Shown: one piece after another, positions 25,303 to 37,911 of the stretch
How the letters are laid out: every line of letters starts with the position of its first letter
Position numbering within the stretch: the first letter of the stretch is position 1
NCBI RefSeq assembly: GCF_003399645.1
Contig: NZ_NBXD01000007.1
Coordinates: 1 to 64,000 of the forward strand
Source of the DNA: Subtercola boreus
GTDB taxonomy: Bacteria; Actinomycetota; Actinomycetes; Actinomycetales; Microbacteriaceae
Direction: 5' to 3'
Length of the DNA: 64,000 nt
Notes under the pieces: generated by a model
Told to the model about the DNA's origin: nothing
Databases searched by the model: none
Seen by the model: only the letters and a program-made list of their open reading frames with translations
Position numbers and translations under genes: made by a program

Positions 25303-27069
25303 ATGACGAACCTCTCGGCCCCGACCCGCATCAGTGTGGGCGCATACCTCGCCACCCGCCTTTCCCAGCTGGGAGCGCCGCAGTTGTTCGGGCTTCCGGG
25401 CGACTTCAATCTGAGCCTGCTCGATGAGATGCTCGCCGTCGACGGTATGGAGTGGGTCGGAACGGCGAACGAGTTGAACGCGGCCTACGCCGCAGACGGT
25501 TACGCCCGCATCCGCCGCGGTATCGGCGCCGTCGTCACCACGTTCGGCGTCGGCGAACTGAGCGCCATCAACGGCGTTGCCGGCAGTTTCGCCGAAGACG
25601 TTCCTGTCGTGCAGATCACCGGGATGCCCTCCACCTCCGCTCAGACTGCCGGGGCTCTGCTCCATCACACCCTGGCCGACGGAAACTTCGACCACTTTGT
25701 GCGGGCGTACGAGCAGGTCACCGCCGCCTCCGTCGTGCTGAAGACGGCGACTGCCCCCGCCGACATCGACCGCATCCTGCTGACGGCGCTCAACGAGTCC
25801 AAGCCCGTGTACATCGGCGTGCCCGCCGATGTCGCCGTGTCGCTCGTCTCGGGCGCGAACCTCCGCGAGCCTCTCGAGCTGTTCGGCAGCAACGCGCGCC
25901 AGCTCGAGCGGTTCACCGAGACACTCCGCCAAGCCGTCTACTCGGCGGTGAGCGTCGGCGTTCTGGTGGGCCCGCGGGTTCACCGCCGCCAACTCGAGCC
26001 GATCATCCGCTCGCTCGCCGACGCGCCCGGCGTCTACATCGCCACCCAGAGCGGGTCCAAGGCGATTCTCGACGAGTCGCATCCCAAAAGCGTCGGTACC
26101 TACCTCGGAGCCCACACCCAGAGCGACGACGCCCGCCGAGCAATCGATGAAGCGCCCCTGCTCGTGCTCGCCGGAACGATCATGAGCGACCTGCTCACGG
26201 GCTTCTTCACCCACCGCTTCGACCCCGAGCAGGCCGTCGAACTCGCAACGACCTGGGCGCGTGTCGGCGAGACGACGTTCTTCGGCGTTCAGCTCGAGGA
26301 TTCCCTGCGCATCCTCGACGAGGTGATTCAGGATGCCCGTCTCGATGCCCTCGAGCCGATCATCCTGAAACCGGCCGAGGCCACGCGATCTGTCGGCGGC
26401 CGCACAGACGCGGGCCCTGGTGCGTCGATCGTCGGGCCACTCTCGCACGAGACGTTCTGGCGTCACCTGCAGGGATTTCTGGCTCCCGACACCACGCTGA
26501 TCGCTGAGGCGGGAACGTCGTTCTTCGGGGCGATCGACCTGCGGCTGCCCGACAACTGCGATCTGCTCGGCCAGCCCGTCTGGTCGTCGATCGGATACAC
26601 CCTGCCCGCGACACTCGGCGTCTGCATCGCGGCACCGGAGAAGCGCGCGGTGCTCCTGATCGGCGACGGCTCGGCGCAGCTGACCGTGCAGGAGCTGGCG
26701 ACCATCCTGCATAGAGGGCACACACCGGTGATCGTGCTGCTCAACAACGGGGGCTACACGATCGAGCGGGCGATCCAGAGCCCCGAGGCGGTCTACCAGG
26801 ATGTGACGGCCTGGAACTGGACGGAACTTCCCGCTGCCTTCGGTGCCGGCGACCGTGCGGTCACGGTGACCGTGCGAAACGGCGGGGAATTGGCGGCGGC
26901 GCTGGCGATGGCCACGGAGACGACCGACAAGCTCGTGCTGATCGAGGCGATCCTGCCGCCGCTCGACTCGCCGCGGTTGCTGACGGCGCTCGGTGCGGGG
27001 CTCTCCGAGGCGAATGCGCCGGTCATGCCGTCTGGGTCGCCGGCCCTGGTCGCGCCTTCCACCGTCTGA
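25303..27069 (+). CDS. Thiamine-diphosphate 2-keto-acid decarboxylase (indolepyruvate/phenylpyruvate/pyruvate decarboxylase family)
   Basis: A 588-residue TPP enzyme, releasing CO2 from a 2-keto acid to give an aldehyde. The activating Glu lies in GTANELNAAYAADGYAR, and the HH pair in ALLHHTLADGNFDHF marks the PDC/IPDC/KdcA group. The cofactor motif runs from LIGDGSAQLTVQELATI to LLNNGGYTIER. The C-terminal tail after residue 570 is disordered. Context with an AsnC-type regulator points to an amino-acid-derived keto acid (Ehrlich-type route), possibly including indole-3-pyruvate. The substrate is not proven by sequence. Start ATG 25303. Confidence 0.88.
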   Translation: MTNLSAPTRISVGAYLATRLSQLGAPQLFGLPGDFNLSLLDEMLAVDGMEWVGTANELNAAYAADGYARIRRGIGAVVTTFGVGELSAINGVAGSFAEDVPVVQITGMPSTSAQTAGALLHHTLADGNFDHFVRAYEQVTAASVVLKTATAPADIDRILLTALNESKPVYIGVPADVAVSLVSGANLREPLELFGSNARQLERFTETLRQAVYSAVSVGVLVGPRVHRRQLEPIIRSLADAPGVYIATQSGSKAILDESHPKSVGTYLGAHTQSDDARRAIDEAPLLVLAGTIMSDLLTGFFTHRFDPEQAVELATTWARVGETTFFGVQLEDSLRILDEVIQDARLDALEPIILKPAEATRSVGGRTDAGPGASIVGPLSHETFWRHLQGFLAPDTTLIAEAGTSFFGAIDLRLPDNCDLLGQPVWSSIGYTLPATLGVCIAAPEKRAVLLIGDGSAQLTVQELATILHRGHTPVIVLLNNGGYTIERAIQSPEAVYQDVTAWNWTELPAAFGAGDRAVTVTVRNGGELAAALAMATETTDKLVLIEAILPPLDSPRLLTALGAGLSEANAPVMPSGSPALVAPSTV

Positions 27070-27170
27070 TCTGCGTCGAGATCTCCTGCACATTCGGTGC
27101 GCTCGCGGCCGTCTCCATAGGTTGCCGCGTGAGGGGGTGAGTGTCGGTGGTGGCCGATACCATTGGTGCC

Positions 27171-29912
27171 ATGGTCACAGCCCTCTATCGTCGCTACCGG
27201 CCTGAGACGTTCGGCGAGATGATCGGGCAGTCGCAGGTCACCGAGCCCCTAATGACGGCGCTCAGAACGAACAGGGTCAACCACGCCTATCTGTTCAGCG
27301 GGCCCCGGGGGTGCGGCAAGACGACGTCGGCGCGCATTCTGGCGCGGTGCCTGAACTGCGCCGAGGGGCCGACTGACACGCCCTGCGGCGTGTGCCCGAG
27401 CTGTGTCGAGCTGGCGCGCGACGGTTCCGGGTCGCTCGACGTCGTCGAAATCGATGCGGCGAGCCACAACGGTGTCGACGATGCGCGCGACCTGCGGGAG
27501 CGTGCCGTTTATGCACCGGCGCGTGACCGGTACAAGATCTTCATCCTCGACGAGGCGCACATGGTCACACCTCAGGGCTTCAATGCTCTGCTGAAGATCG
27601 TCGAAGAGCCGCCGGAGCACATCAAGTTCATCTTCGCGACGACCGAGCCCGACAAGGTCATCGGCACGATCCGGTCGCGTACGCACCACTATCCGTTCCG
27701 CCTGATCCCACCCGCGCAGCTGCTCGAGTACGTGCAGGCGCTCTGCGAGATCGAGGGCATCACGGCTGCGCCCGGCGTACTGCCACTGGTGGTGCGGGCG
27801 GGCGGTGGCTCGGCGCGCGACACACTCTCGCTGCTCGACCAGCTCATCGCCGGGTCGGAGAGCAACCACATCGAGTACGAGCGCGCGGTTGCACTGCTCG
27901 GTTACACGCACGCGTCACTGCTCGGCGAAGTCATCGATGCGCTGGGCGCCCGCGATTCAGAGGGTGCCTTTGGCGCGGTCGACAGGGTGATCCAGACGGG
28001 GCAAGATCCGAGGCGCTTCGTCGAAGACCTGCTCGAACGCCTTCGCGACGTCATCATCGTCTCTGCGACGCGCTCGGCCGAGGGCGCTGCGGCGGTGCTT
28101 CGCGGAATGCCGAGCGACGACATCCTGCAGATGCAGCAGCAGGCGGCTCTGTTCGGCCCGGCCGAACTCTCGCGTACGGCCGACATCGTGAACGCGGCTC
28201 TCACCGAAATGACCGGAGCCACGTCGCCGCGCCTGCACCTGGAGCTGATGATCGCGCGGGTGCTTGTTCCGTCGAGTGATGACACGAACCGCGGGGCGCT
28301 GGCGCGGGTCGAGCGCCTCGAGCGCCGGGTCGGTGTCGACGGTGCGGGCGACGGGATGCACGGGGCCGCGGTTCTGGGTGCGGGTGCTTCGAGGGGTGCT
28401 GCGGGTGCGGCGACGGGCGCTGCCGGTGTCGCGACGGGCGCTGCGGGTGCATCGAGGGGCGAGGGGGGTGCTTCCGGGGCGGCGGTTTCCGCTCCAGCGG
28501 CCGCGTCGACGGGTGGATCGGGTGGTGCGGCGGGTAGTTCTGCCGAGGCGTCGTCGAGTGGTGGCCAGAGTGACGGCCGGGCGGATGCCGGAGGGGTCGG
28601 CTCCTCTTTATTCGTCGGCACGGGTACCGGCTCCGGGTCGAGCAGTTCTGATGCACCGAGCTCGAACTCCTCGGAGCGCACCTACAGCATCGACGGGCGG
28701 CCGGGTTCGTCGACGACCAGCGGCGAGGAGAGCGAGCCACAGCCGGCGGCCCCTTCGTCTAGCGCTGCGTCGGCCGAACCCGCGACCGCGACATCGGCGA
28801 CAGCCGTGCCGGCGTCAGTGCCCGTTGCGGAGACCGTGTCGATCCAGCAGCTCAAAGACGCGTGGCCCGAGATTCTCGAGACGGTCGGTAAGGCCAACCG
28901 GGCGGCGTGGATCGTCGTCTACACCGGCTCGGTGCGGGCGCTCGCCGGTGATGTGCTGACGCTCACCTTCCCGAGCCAGAACGATGTCGACAACTTCAAA
29001 CAGCAGCACAGCCCGGGCCAGGGGGTGAGCGAGTTCCTGCGCCAGGCGATCGTCGACGTTCTCGGGCTCCGTGTGAAGTTCATCGCCCGCGTCGACGCCA
29101 GCAACACCTCGGCCGAGCGCACCGCAGACCCCCAGCCCGGCCAGGGCGCCACCACTGACAGGGCGGGCAACAGCGCCGCGTCCTCGGCAGATGCTCCGCC
29201 CGTTCAGGTCGCAGGTTCGTCGGCGGGCCGGGACGCGCCCGGGAGGCTCGCCGCCACGCCTGTGGCCGGTGCTCCCGCCGGGAGGCCTGCTTCCGCCGGT
29301 GCGCCCGCACCCGCAGCCGCCCCTGCGCGCGCCAGTGCGTCGCACGCTGCCGGCGCGGCCCCCGCTCCCGGGGCGACAGCCCCCGCTCCCGGGGCGACAG
29401 CCCCCGCAACACCCCGTGCCGTACCGGCTAGTGGGCCCAGCGCGCGGGCCTCGTGGCCGGTGGTGGCCATCCCCGTTTCCGCTCCCGAAGAAGGCGACGA
29501 GCCTGTTCGCGCGGGTGCGATCACTGTCGACATCCCGATGTCCGAGATACCGGAAGACATTCCCGAGGGGGACATCCCCGACTACGACTCTCCGGCGGAA
29601 TGGGCGAGTGCCGACGAGGAGGTTCCGTTCGCCTCGGGTCCGTCCGATGCCCAGCCTGCAACCACCCCACCTGTGTCGGCCGCCCCGGATCGAGCCGCAC
29701 CCGGCCGGGCCGCATCCGATCGGCCCGCACCCGACCGGGCCTCCCCGGATCGTCCCGCACCCCCCAACCGCTCGGCCGCACCCGACCGGCCTGTGCCGCA
29801 GTTCGGTGAGAAGCAACGGTATGGCGAGGCGGTCGTGCGCGAGATTCTCGGTGCGAGCTTCATCGAAGAACGACCCGTGGCCCCCCGCCCGGCACCCAAC
29901 AGGGAAGGTTAG
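27171..29912 (+). CDS. dnaX: DNA polymerase III subunit gamma/tau
   Basis: A 913-residue clamp-loader subunit. The AAA+ module begins MVTALYRRYRPETFGEMIGQ. The Walker A motif is FSGPRGCGKTTSARIL, a four-Cys zinc module (CLNC...CGVCPSC) follows, and Walker B/DEAH is IFILDEAHMVT. Domain III ends near residue 375. Residues about 390-560 are a Gly/Ala/Ser-rich linker. A tau-type conserved patch (SIQQLKDAWPEILETVGKANRAAW) lies near residue 560-590, and an Ala/Pro-rich repetitive region follows. It ends with IPDYDSPAEWA and a conserved C-terminal FGEKQRYGEAVVREILGASF. The start is ATG 27171. It forms an operon with recR, three bases downstream. Confidence 0.95.
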   Translation: MVTALYRRYRPETFGEMIGQSQVTEPLMTALRTNRVNHAYLFSGPRGCGKTTSARILARCLNCAEGPTDTPCGVCPSCVELARDGSGSLDVVEIDAASHNGVDDARDLRERAVYAPARDRYKIFILDEAHMVTPQGFNALLKIVEEPPEHIKFIFATTEPDKVIGTIRSRTHHYPFRLIPPAQLLEYVQALCEIEGITAAPGVLPLVVRAGGGSARDTLSLLDQLIAGSESNHIEYERAVALLGYTHASLLGEVIDALGARDSEGAFGAVDRVIQTGQDPRRFVEDLLERLRDVIIVSATRSAEGAAAVLRGMPSDDILQMQQQAALFGPAELSRTADIVNAALTEMTGATSPRLHLELMIARVLVPSSDDTNRGALARVERLERRVGVDGAGDGMHGAAVLGAGASRGAAGAATGAAGVATGAAGASRGEGGASGAAVSAPAAASTGGSGGAAGSSAEASSSGGQSDGRADAGGVGSSLFVGTGTGSGSSSSDAPSSNSSERTYSIDGRPGSSTTSGEESEPQPAAPSSSAASAEPATATSATAVPASVPVAETVSIQQLKDAWPEILETVGKANRAAWIVVYTGSVRALAGDVLTLTFPSQNDVDNFKQQHSPGQGVSEFLRQAIVDVLGLRVKFIARVDASNTSAERTADPQPGQGATTDRAGNSAASSADAPPVQVAGSSAGRDAPGRLAATPVAGAPAGRPASAGAPAPAAAPARASASHAAGAAPAPGATAPAPGATAPATPRAVPASGPSARASWPVVAIPVSAPEEGDEPVRAGAITVDIPMSEIPEDIPEGDIPDYDSPAEWASADEEVPFASGPSDAQPATTPPVSAAPDRAAPGRAASDRPAPDRASPDRPAPPNRSAAPDRPVPQFGEKQRYGEAVVREILGASFIEERPVAPRPAPNREG

Positions 29913-29915
29913 GCC

Positions 29916-30515
29916 GTGTACGAGGGAATCGTTCAGGAGCTGATCGACGAGTTGGGCCGTCTGCCCGGCATCGGGCCGAAGTCGGCCCAGCGCATCGCCT
30001 TCCACATCCTGCAGACCGAGTCGTTCGACGTAACGCGGCTGGCCGAGGTGCTCATCGAGGTGCGCGACAAGGTGCACTTCTGCTCGATCTGTGGCAACGT
30101 CTCCGAGCAGGACACGTGCACGATCTGCCGTGATCCGCGTCGATCGCAGAACCTGATCTGCGTCGTCGAGGAGGCGAAAGACGTCGTCGCCATCGAACGT
30201 ACGCGGGAGTTCCGCGGGCTATACCACGTGCTGGGCGGCGCGATCAGCCCCATCGACGGCATCGGGCCCGACAACCTGCGCATCCGCGAGCTGATGAAAC
30301 GCCTCGCCGATGCCACGGTCGAGGAGGTCATCATCGCCACCGACCCCAACCTCGAGGGCGAGGCCACAGCGACGTACCTCTCCCGTCTGCTGACCACCCT
30401 CGAGATCCGCGTCACCCGGCTCGCCTCCGGCCTGCCGGTCGGCGGTGACCTCGAGTACGCCGACGAAGTCACCCTCGGCCGAGCATTCGAGGGTCGTCGA
30501 CTGGTGGAGCGGTAG
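29916..30515 (+). CDS. recR: Recombination mediator protein RecR
   Basis: A 199-residue protein of standard length in RecFOR repair. It has the helix-hairpin-helix [20 protein letters not shown], a zinc finger with [13 protein letters not shown] then C ([20 protein letters not shown]), and a Toprim domain from [17 protein letters not shown] through [17 protein letters not shown] 29916 follows GGGAAGG in the dnaX stop region. The dnaX-recR order is common across bacteria. Confidence 0.97.
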   Translation: MYEGIVQELIDELGRLPGIGPKSAQRIAFHILQTESFDVTRLAEVLIEVRDKVHFCSICGNVSEQDTCTICRDPRRSQNLICVVEEAKDVVAIERTREFRGLYHVLGGAISPIDGIGPDNLRIRELMKRLADATVEEVIIATDPNLEGEATATYLSRLLTTLEIRVTRLASGLPVGGDLEYADEVTLGRAFEGRRLVER

Positions 30516-30517
30516 CC

Positions 30518-32488
30518 ATGCGGTGGCGCCCTCCCGTTCCCGGCCAGTCGGCGGGCCAGCATGCGCACCAGCACGCGGCTCCGGATGCCCGGCTCGAGCC
30601 GAGCGACCCGGAGACCGGCGACACGCAGACCCTTGCGCCGGGCGCCACCGCGGCATCTGCGGGGTTGTTGGAGCCCGCCGCGCCTCGACCCGCACACGCT
30701 TCTGCCGTGCAGGCCGCCGCCGGGCCGGAGTCGGCGTCTGTGTCCGCATCCGAATCCGCAGCCTCGGCGGGCACCGCCCCGGGCTGGTTCGGCGACCCGG
30801 CGCTGCTCGCGGCGTTCTGGCGGTACGAGCGGGCCCTGATGACGAACAACATCCCTGAGCTCGACGCCCTCTTCGCCGCCGGTACCGACACCGTGCGCAG
30901 CGAGGCCGGCTCGGCACTGGTCGGCCATGATGCCATCGCCGCCTTTCGAGCCACGCGGCCTCCCGTGCCTCGTCGGTACCTGCGCCGTGTGCACCTGCGC
31001 CCGATTGCCCCGGATGCGGCGGTGATCGTCGCGGAATCCGTTCGCGGTGACCGCGGAACGGGCACCCAGACGCAGCTCTGGCGACGCGTCGACGGAGTCT
31101 GGGCCGTCGTCGTGGCCCACGTGTCGACCGTCCCAGGCGTGCAGTTCAGCGGATCGCAGCTGACCGAGGCAGAAGAACGTGCGATCTGGGCGACCCCGCA
31201 GGAGAGACGCCCGCTGCGTCCCTCGCTCGCCCATCCCGACGGTGACGACCGACCGGGGTCGCTCGTGGGAATCCGTGTCGCCGTCAAAGACCTCTTCGCC
31301 CTGGCGGGTGAGACGATCGGTGCCGGCAATCCCCGTTTTCGGGAAGGCCGCGAGCCCGAGCACGTGACAGCCCCCGCGGTTCAGGCTTTGCTTCACGAGG
31401 GTGCCGAGATCACCGGGCTGGCCCAGACCGACGAGCTCGCCTTCTCGATCGCCGGAACCAACGTGCACTACGGCACCCCGCCGAACCCCGCGGCACCGGG
31501 CCACATCTCCGGCGGTTCGACGAGCGGGCCGGCATCGGCCGTCGCCCTCGGGCTCGCCGATCTCGCGCTCGGTACCGACACGGCCGGTTCCATCCGCGTT
31601 CCGGGCTCGTACACCGGGCTCTTCGGGCTCCGCACGACGCACGACGCGGTCTCGCGGGAGGGTCTGGTTCCGCTCGCTCCGAGTTTCGACACTGTCGGAG
31701 TGCTCGCGAACGACCTGGCGACCCTCGCCGCGGGCGCCCGCGCCATCCTGACGACGGGCGCAACCGTCACGCCCGCGGCGCCGACCCACATGGCGCCGAC
31801 CGCCGTGGCGCCTACCCACATGGCCCCGACAGGCGTGGCCCCGTCCGGCCATTCCCACGCGCCGGTCGACTCGAACCCGCCCGCACCGATCACGCGCATC
31901 ATCGTCGCTCGCGCCCTGGTTGCGCTCGCCGACGCCGACACGCAGCTGACGTTCCAGGCGGGCCTTCGCGCGCTCGCGCTCAACTCCGGGGCCGAGGTGA
32001 TCGAGTCCCGCGGCGAGACCACGATCGACCCACACCGACTCGAGGAGTGGTTCGACGCCTTTCGGGTGGTGCAGCAGTTCGAAGCGTGGGCCTCCGACGG
32101 AGCATTCGTCAGCGCGAACCCGGGCGCCCTCGATCCGGCTATCGGCGAACGCTTCCGGGTGGCGAGTTCGCTGACGGAGCAGCAGGCGCAGGATGCCCGG
32201 GCCACGCTGGCGCAGGCCACCGAGCGTCTCGAAGCACTCATTGCTCCGGGATCGGTGCTCGCTCTGCCATCGACCGCCGGACCAGCACCGACCCTCGACG
32301 CAACCCCCGCAGAGATCGACCGTGTTCGTGCAGCGACGCTGCGTCTGACCTGCCTCGCCTCACTCTCCGGGCTGCCGGCCCTCACCCTTCCCTACGGTCG
32401 GTGCGGAACCCTCCCCGTCGGTCTCTGCATCATCGGCTCACGCGGAGCCGACCTCGCCCTCATCGACCTCGCGACCCCGCGCCGCTGA
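30518..32488 (+). CDS. AtzH-like domain fused to amidase-signature hydrolase
   Basis: A 656-residue fusion. Residues 1-88 are Ala/Pro/Ser-rich and probably disordered. Residues about 90-215 match the AtzH/DUF3225 type (DPALLAAFWRYERALMTNNIPELDALF, VPRRYLRRVHLR, WRRVDGVWAVVVAHVS), an NTF2-like fold seen near cyanurate/biuret enzymes. Residues about 245-650 are an amidase-signature enzyme with catalytic Lys in VAVKDLF, Ser in SGGSTSGP and Ser in GTDTAGSIRVPG. A His/Pro-rich insert with repeated APTHMAPT lies near residue 425. It starts two bases after recR. The substrate is unknown; a small amide or carboxyurea is plausible from the AtzH fusion. Confidence 0.82.
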   Translation: MRWRPPVPGQSAGQHAHQHAAPDARLEPSDPETGDTQTLAPGATAASAGLLEPAAPRPAHASAVQAAAGPESASVSASESAASAGTAPGWFGDPALLAAFWRYERALMTNNIPELDALFAAGTDTVRSEAGSALVGHDAIAAFRATRPPVPRRYLRRVHLRPIAPDAAVIVAESVRGDRGTGTQTQLWRRVDGVWAVVVAHVSTVPGVQFSGSQLTEAEERAIWATPQERRPLRPSLAHPDGDDRPGSLVGIRVAVKDLFALAGETIGAGNPRFREGREPEHVTAPAVQALLHEGAEITGLAQTDELAFSIAGTNVHYGTPPNPAAPGHISGGSTSGPASAVALGLADLALGTDTAGSIRVPGSYTGLFGLRTTHDAVSREGLVPLAPSFDTVGVLANDLATLAAGARAILTTGATVTPAAPTHMAPTAVAPTHMAPTGVAPSGHSHAPVDSNPPAPITRIIVARALVALADADTQLTFQAGLRALALNSGAEVIESRGETTIDPHRLEEWFDAFRVVQQFEAWASDGAFVSANPGALDPAIGERFRVASSLTEQQAQDARATLAQATERLEALIAPGSVLALPSTAGPAPTLDATPAEIDRVRAATLRLTCLASLSGLPALTLPYGRCGTLPVGLCIIGSRGADLALIDLATPRR

Positions 32489-32623
32489 CGTAAGCGCTGA
32501 CGCACGAGCGCTGATGCACCAGTTCTGACGCAAGCGCTCTGACGCAACGGCTCTGGCGCCGGAAGCGCCTCGGTACGCCCATGCGCTCTCCGCCAGCACC
32601 ACCCCGGGGCAGGGTGACCGCCA
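32489..32623. repeat. Degenerate tandem repeat in a convergent intergenic gap
   Basis: GCTGACGTAAGCGCTGACGC and later variants such as TCTGACGCAAGCGC recur several times in the 135 bases between the amidase fusion and the beta-propeller gene. No gene or clear terminator is visible. Confidence 0.5.
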
Positions 32624-34351
32624 CTAGCAGGACGGCTTGCCCTCCTCAATGAGTTTCAGCGGCGCAGGCCCCGTAGGCGCCGGCGCGGGAAGTTCCAACG
32701 CCGGTCCCAGCGGCTCGGCGTCGCCGCGTCCGTCACCGCGTACGTCGGCGGGTCCGTCACCGAGTGCGTCACCGCACCCGCCGCCACCCCCGCCCCCGCC
32801 GGGCGCCACAGTCACCGAGAAGGACGCCGCGACCGAACCACCCGAGTTCGACGCCGTCACCTGGAACTCCCACGGCCCCGCCGCCGCCGGTTTGCCCGAC
32901 AGAGCGCACGTCGATCCCGCCAGTGCCACCCCCGCGGGCAGCCGCCCGGAGCTCACGACGCAGGTCGCCGGAGCGCTCCCGGCCGGAGCGAGCCGAGAGC
33001 TGTACGTGCGACCCACCGTCCCGTTGGGCAACGGCTGTGAGGGCATCAGCGATGGCGCCACCTGCCTGACGACGAGCCGGTAGGTGTGCACCGCGTCTGC
33101 TCCGGCGAGGTTGTGCGCCGTCAGGGTGACGGTCACGGTACCCTCCGACGTCGGCGTTCCCGTCAGACCGCCATTCGACGCATCGAAGGTGAGCCCGTCG
33201 GGCAGCGGGCTCGAGAGGGAGAGAGTCGGCTGCGGTGTGCCCGAGGCCTCGAACGCATGACTGAACCACGTTCCCACGGTGAGCACATGAGGATCCTCCG
33301 AGACGATCTGCGGCGGCGCAGGCGTCAGGGGCGGCCGGCCGGCGACGATGCCGTTCAGCGGATTCGATGCGTACACGGTCTTCAGGCCCGGGTCGTAGCC
33401 GACCCCCCGTGGAGCCTTGCCGAGTGGAACGACCATCACCGGCGGAGCCGGATTCATCACATCGAACTGCGAGACGGTCTCACCGAGGCCATTGGCGACG
33501 AAGGCGTAGTGCGTAGCGGGGTCGATCACGACCGATGCCGGCCCGCGGCCGACCGTCACCGAACTGACCACGGGCGTCTCCGCGGTCAGGTCGAATCGCG
33601 AGATGGAGTCATCGCGCAGGTTCGTGGCAACGGCGATGTGATTGGACTGGTCGACAGCGATCGCCGAGGGAGAACTGCCCACCGGAAAGGTGGTCACAGT
33701 CGGCGGTGCGGAGGGTGTGGGACTGGCCGGCTGCACGGCGGGGAATCGCGACACTGTGCCGTCGGCGAGGTTGGTCACGGCGACCAGGCGAGCAGTCGTG
33801 TCGATCGCCACCCCGGAGGGCTGCCGCCCGACGGGCACCGAGTTCAGCGCGGGAGCATCAGCGCTGCCGTCGAACCAGGAGACACGGTTCATCGACGCGC
33901 TCGTGACGTACACGAGATGCGTCGCGGGGTCGATCGCCAGCGCCGAGGGGTCGTCGACCCGCACGAGCGCCTCCGCCACGGGATCGGGGTCGTCGGCGTC
34001 GAACCGCGACACCGTTCCCGCGTCGGCGTTCGCGACGAACACGCTCTGCGACGACTCGTCGAGGGCGATCGCGACCGGCCGCGCCCCGGCCGACCCGACA
34101 GTGACGGTCGTGATCTTTCGATGTTCGACGCTGCCGTCGAAGATCGTCACCGTTCCTGCGCTGTAGTCGGTGGTGAAGACGCGGTGCGTGAGCTGGTCGA
34201 CCACCAGGGCATACGGCGTGCCGCCGACGTTCGTGTAGGTGCTGCCCACCGCAGACGCGGAAGGTAGGCCGGCGACGGTGAACTGGGCGGCCAGGACGCA
34301 CCCCAGCGCAAGACCCATGACGATGACTCGAGGCGGTGTGGCGAGGTTCAT
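32624..34351 (-). CDS. Secreted beta-propeller (YVTN/NHL-type) protein with Ig-like domains
   Basis: A 575-residue exported protein. The signal peptide (about 1-34) ends ASA|VG. Residues about 40-330 are six or seven propeller blades with recurring VAIDxxxxxVxVxNxxxxTVSRFD patterns. Residues about 345-510 are two putative Ig-like/cadherin-like domains (LPDGLTFDASNGGLTGTPTSEG and LPAGVALAGSTCALSGKPAAAG). A run of eight glycines leads into an acidic/Pro-rich tail. No LPxTG motif was found. It is probably an extracellular binding or adhesion protein; the ligand is unknown. Confidence 0.8.
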   Translation of the reverse strand: MNLATPPRVIVMGLALGCVLAAQFTVAGLPSASAVGSTYTNVGGTPYALVVDQLTHRVFTTDYSAGTVTIFDGSVEHRKITTVTVGSAGARPVAIALDESSQSVFVANADAGTVSRFDADDPDPVAEALVRVDDPSALAIDPATHLVYVTSASMNRVSWFDGSADAPALNSVPVGRQPSGVAIDTTARLVAVTNLADGTVSRFPAVQPASPTPSAPPTVTTFPVGSSPSAIAVDQSNHIAVATNLRDDSISRFDLTAETPVVSSVTVGRGPASVVIDPATHYAFVANGLGETVSQFDVMNPAPPVMVVPLGKAPRGVGYDPGLKTVYASNPLNGIVAGRPPLTPAPPQIVSEDPHVLTVGTWFSHAFEASGTPQPTLSLSSPLPDGLTFDASNGGLTGTPTSEGTVTVTLTAHNLAGADAVHTYRLVVRQVAPSLMPSQPLPNGTVGRTYSSRLAPAGSAPATCVVSSGRLPAGVALAGSTCALSGKPAAAGPWEFQVTASNSGGSVAASFSVTVAPGGGGGGGGCGDALGDGPADVRGDGRGDAEPLGPALELPAPAPTGPAPLKLIEEGKPSC

Positions 34352-34378
34352 ACCGTCATGATACTGAGCAATGCTCGG

Positions 34379-34813
34379 TTAAGCCAGCGATCGAACCAGA
34401 ACGCCCAGATCGGCCATTGTGAGCGGCACGCGCGTGCCCCGGGTGACGAGCGATGCGAACCCGCCGTCGTTCGCCATGATCGTGATCGTGTAGAGCTTCT
34501 CGGTCGCCGACGTGTTGACGATGCGGTGTTCCGATCCCGGCTGCAGCGTCAGCACGTCGCCGGCGACCAGAGCGAGTGTCTGGTCGTCGGAGTGCGCCGC
34601 GCCGCTTCCCGACAGCACGATGAACGTCTCGGCCGACTCGGCGTGCGAGTTGAGCGGCCGCGCCCCGCCCGGCTCCCAGATCTCCAGGAACACACTCGTC
34701 GAGCTTCCCTGTTCGGGCCCCGCGAGTTCGGCGAGCACGACGGTGTCATCGGGGCTGATGAGATAGCCCGGCAGGTCGGTGAGGTTGCGAACGATCGGTG
34801 CGGCACCGGTCAC
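34379..34813 (-). CDS. Cupin-domain protein
   Basis: A 144-residue single-domain cupin. SHAESAETFIVLSGSGAAHS resembles cupin motif 1, with its His and Glu ligands, and LTLQPGSEHRIVN resembles motif 2, with His. The start is GTG 34813, with GGAGG five bases upstream. It is monocistronic, divergent from lysC. It could be a sugar or aromatic-compound-related enzyme or binding protein; no finer call is possible. Confidence 0.75.
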   Translation of the reverse strand: MTGAAPIVRNLTDLPGYLISPDDTVVLAELAGPEQGSSTSVFLEIWEPGGARPLNSHAESAETFIVLSGSGAAHSDDQTLALVAGDVLTLQPGSEHRIVNTSATEKLYTITIMANDGGFASLVTRGTRVPLTMADLGVLVRSLA

Positions 34814-34942
34814 GGTTGCCTCCTTGGCTTTCAGGCGGGAAAGGGATGGAGCCCGAAGCCTAGGGCCCGAATGTTACGGGGGTGTGAAGCCGCCAACTAG
34901 TATGGGAAGTCGTCTTTCACCGTCATGTCGGGAGTGCCCTCA

Positions 34943-36217
<1,275 letters not shown>

Positions 36218-36261
36218 CCGCTGGCCGCCGGGGCCCGCGATGTCGGGGCTTGGTAGGGTGA

Positions 36262-37880
<1,619 letters not shown>

Positions 37881-37911
37881 GTGAGGATTGTTCAGCTATG
37901 ATTCCTCTGTC

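Noticed and set aside
28360-28700. Possible programmed frameshift in dnaX
   Set aside because: The frame is continuous through the linker, and no A-rich slippery sequence of the Escherichia coli type is present.
29933-32035. 700-codon minus-strand frame across recR and the amidase fusion
   Set aside because: It is antisense to two well-supported genes and has no domain pattern.
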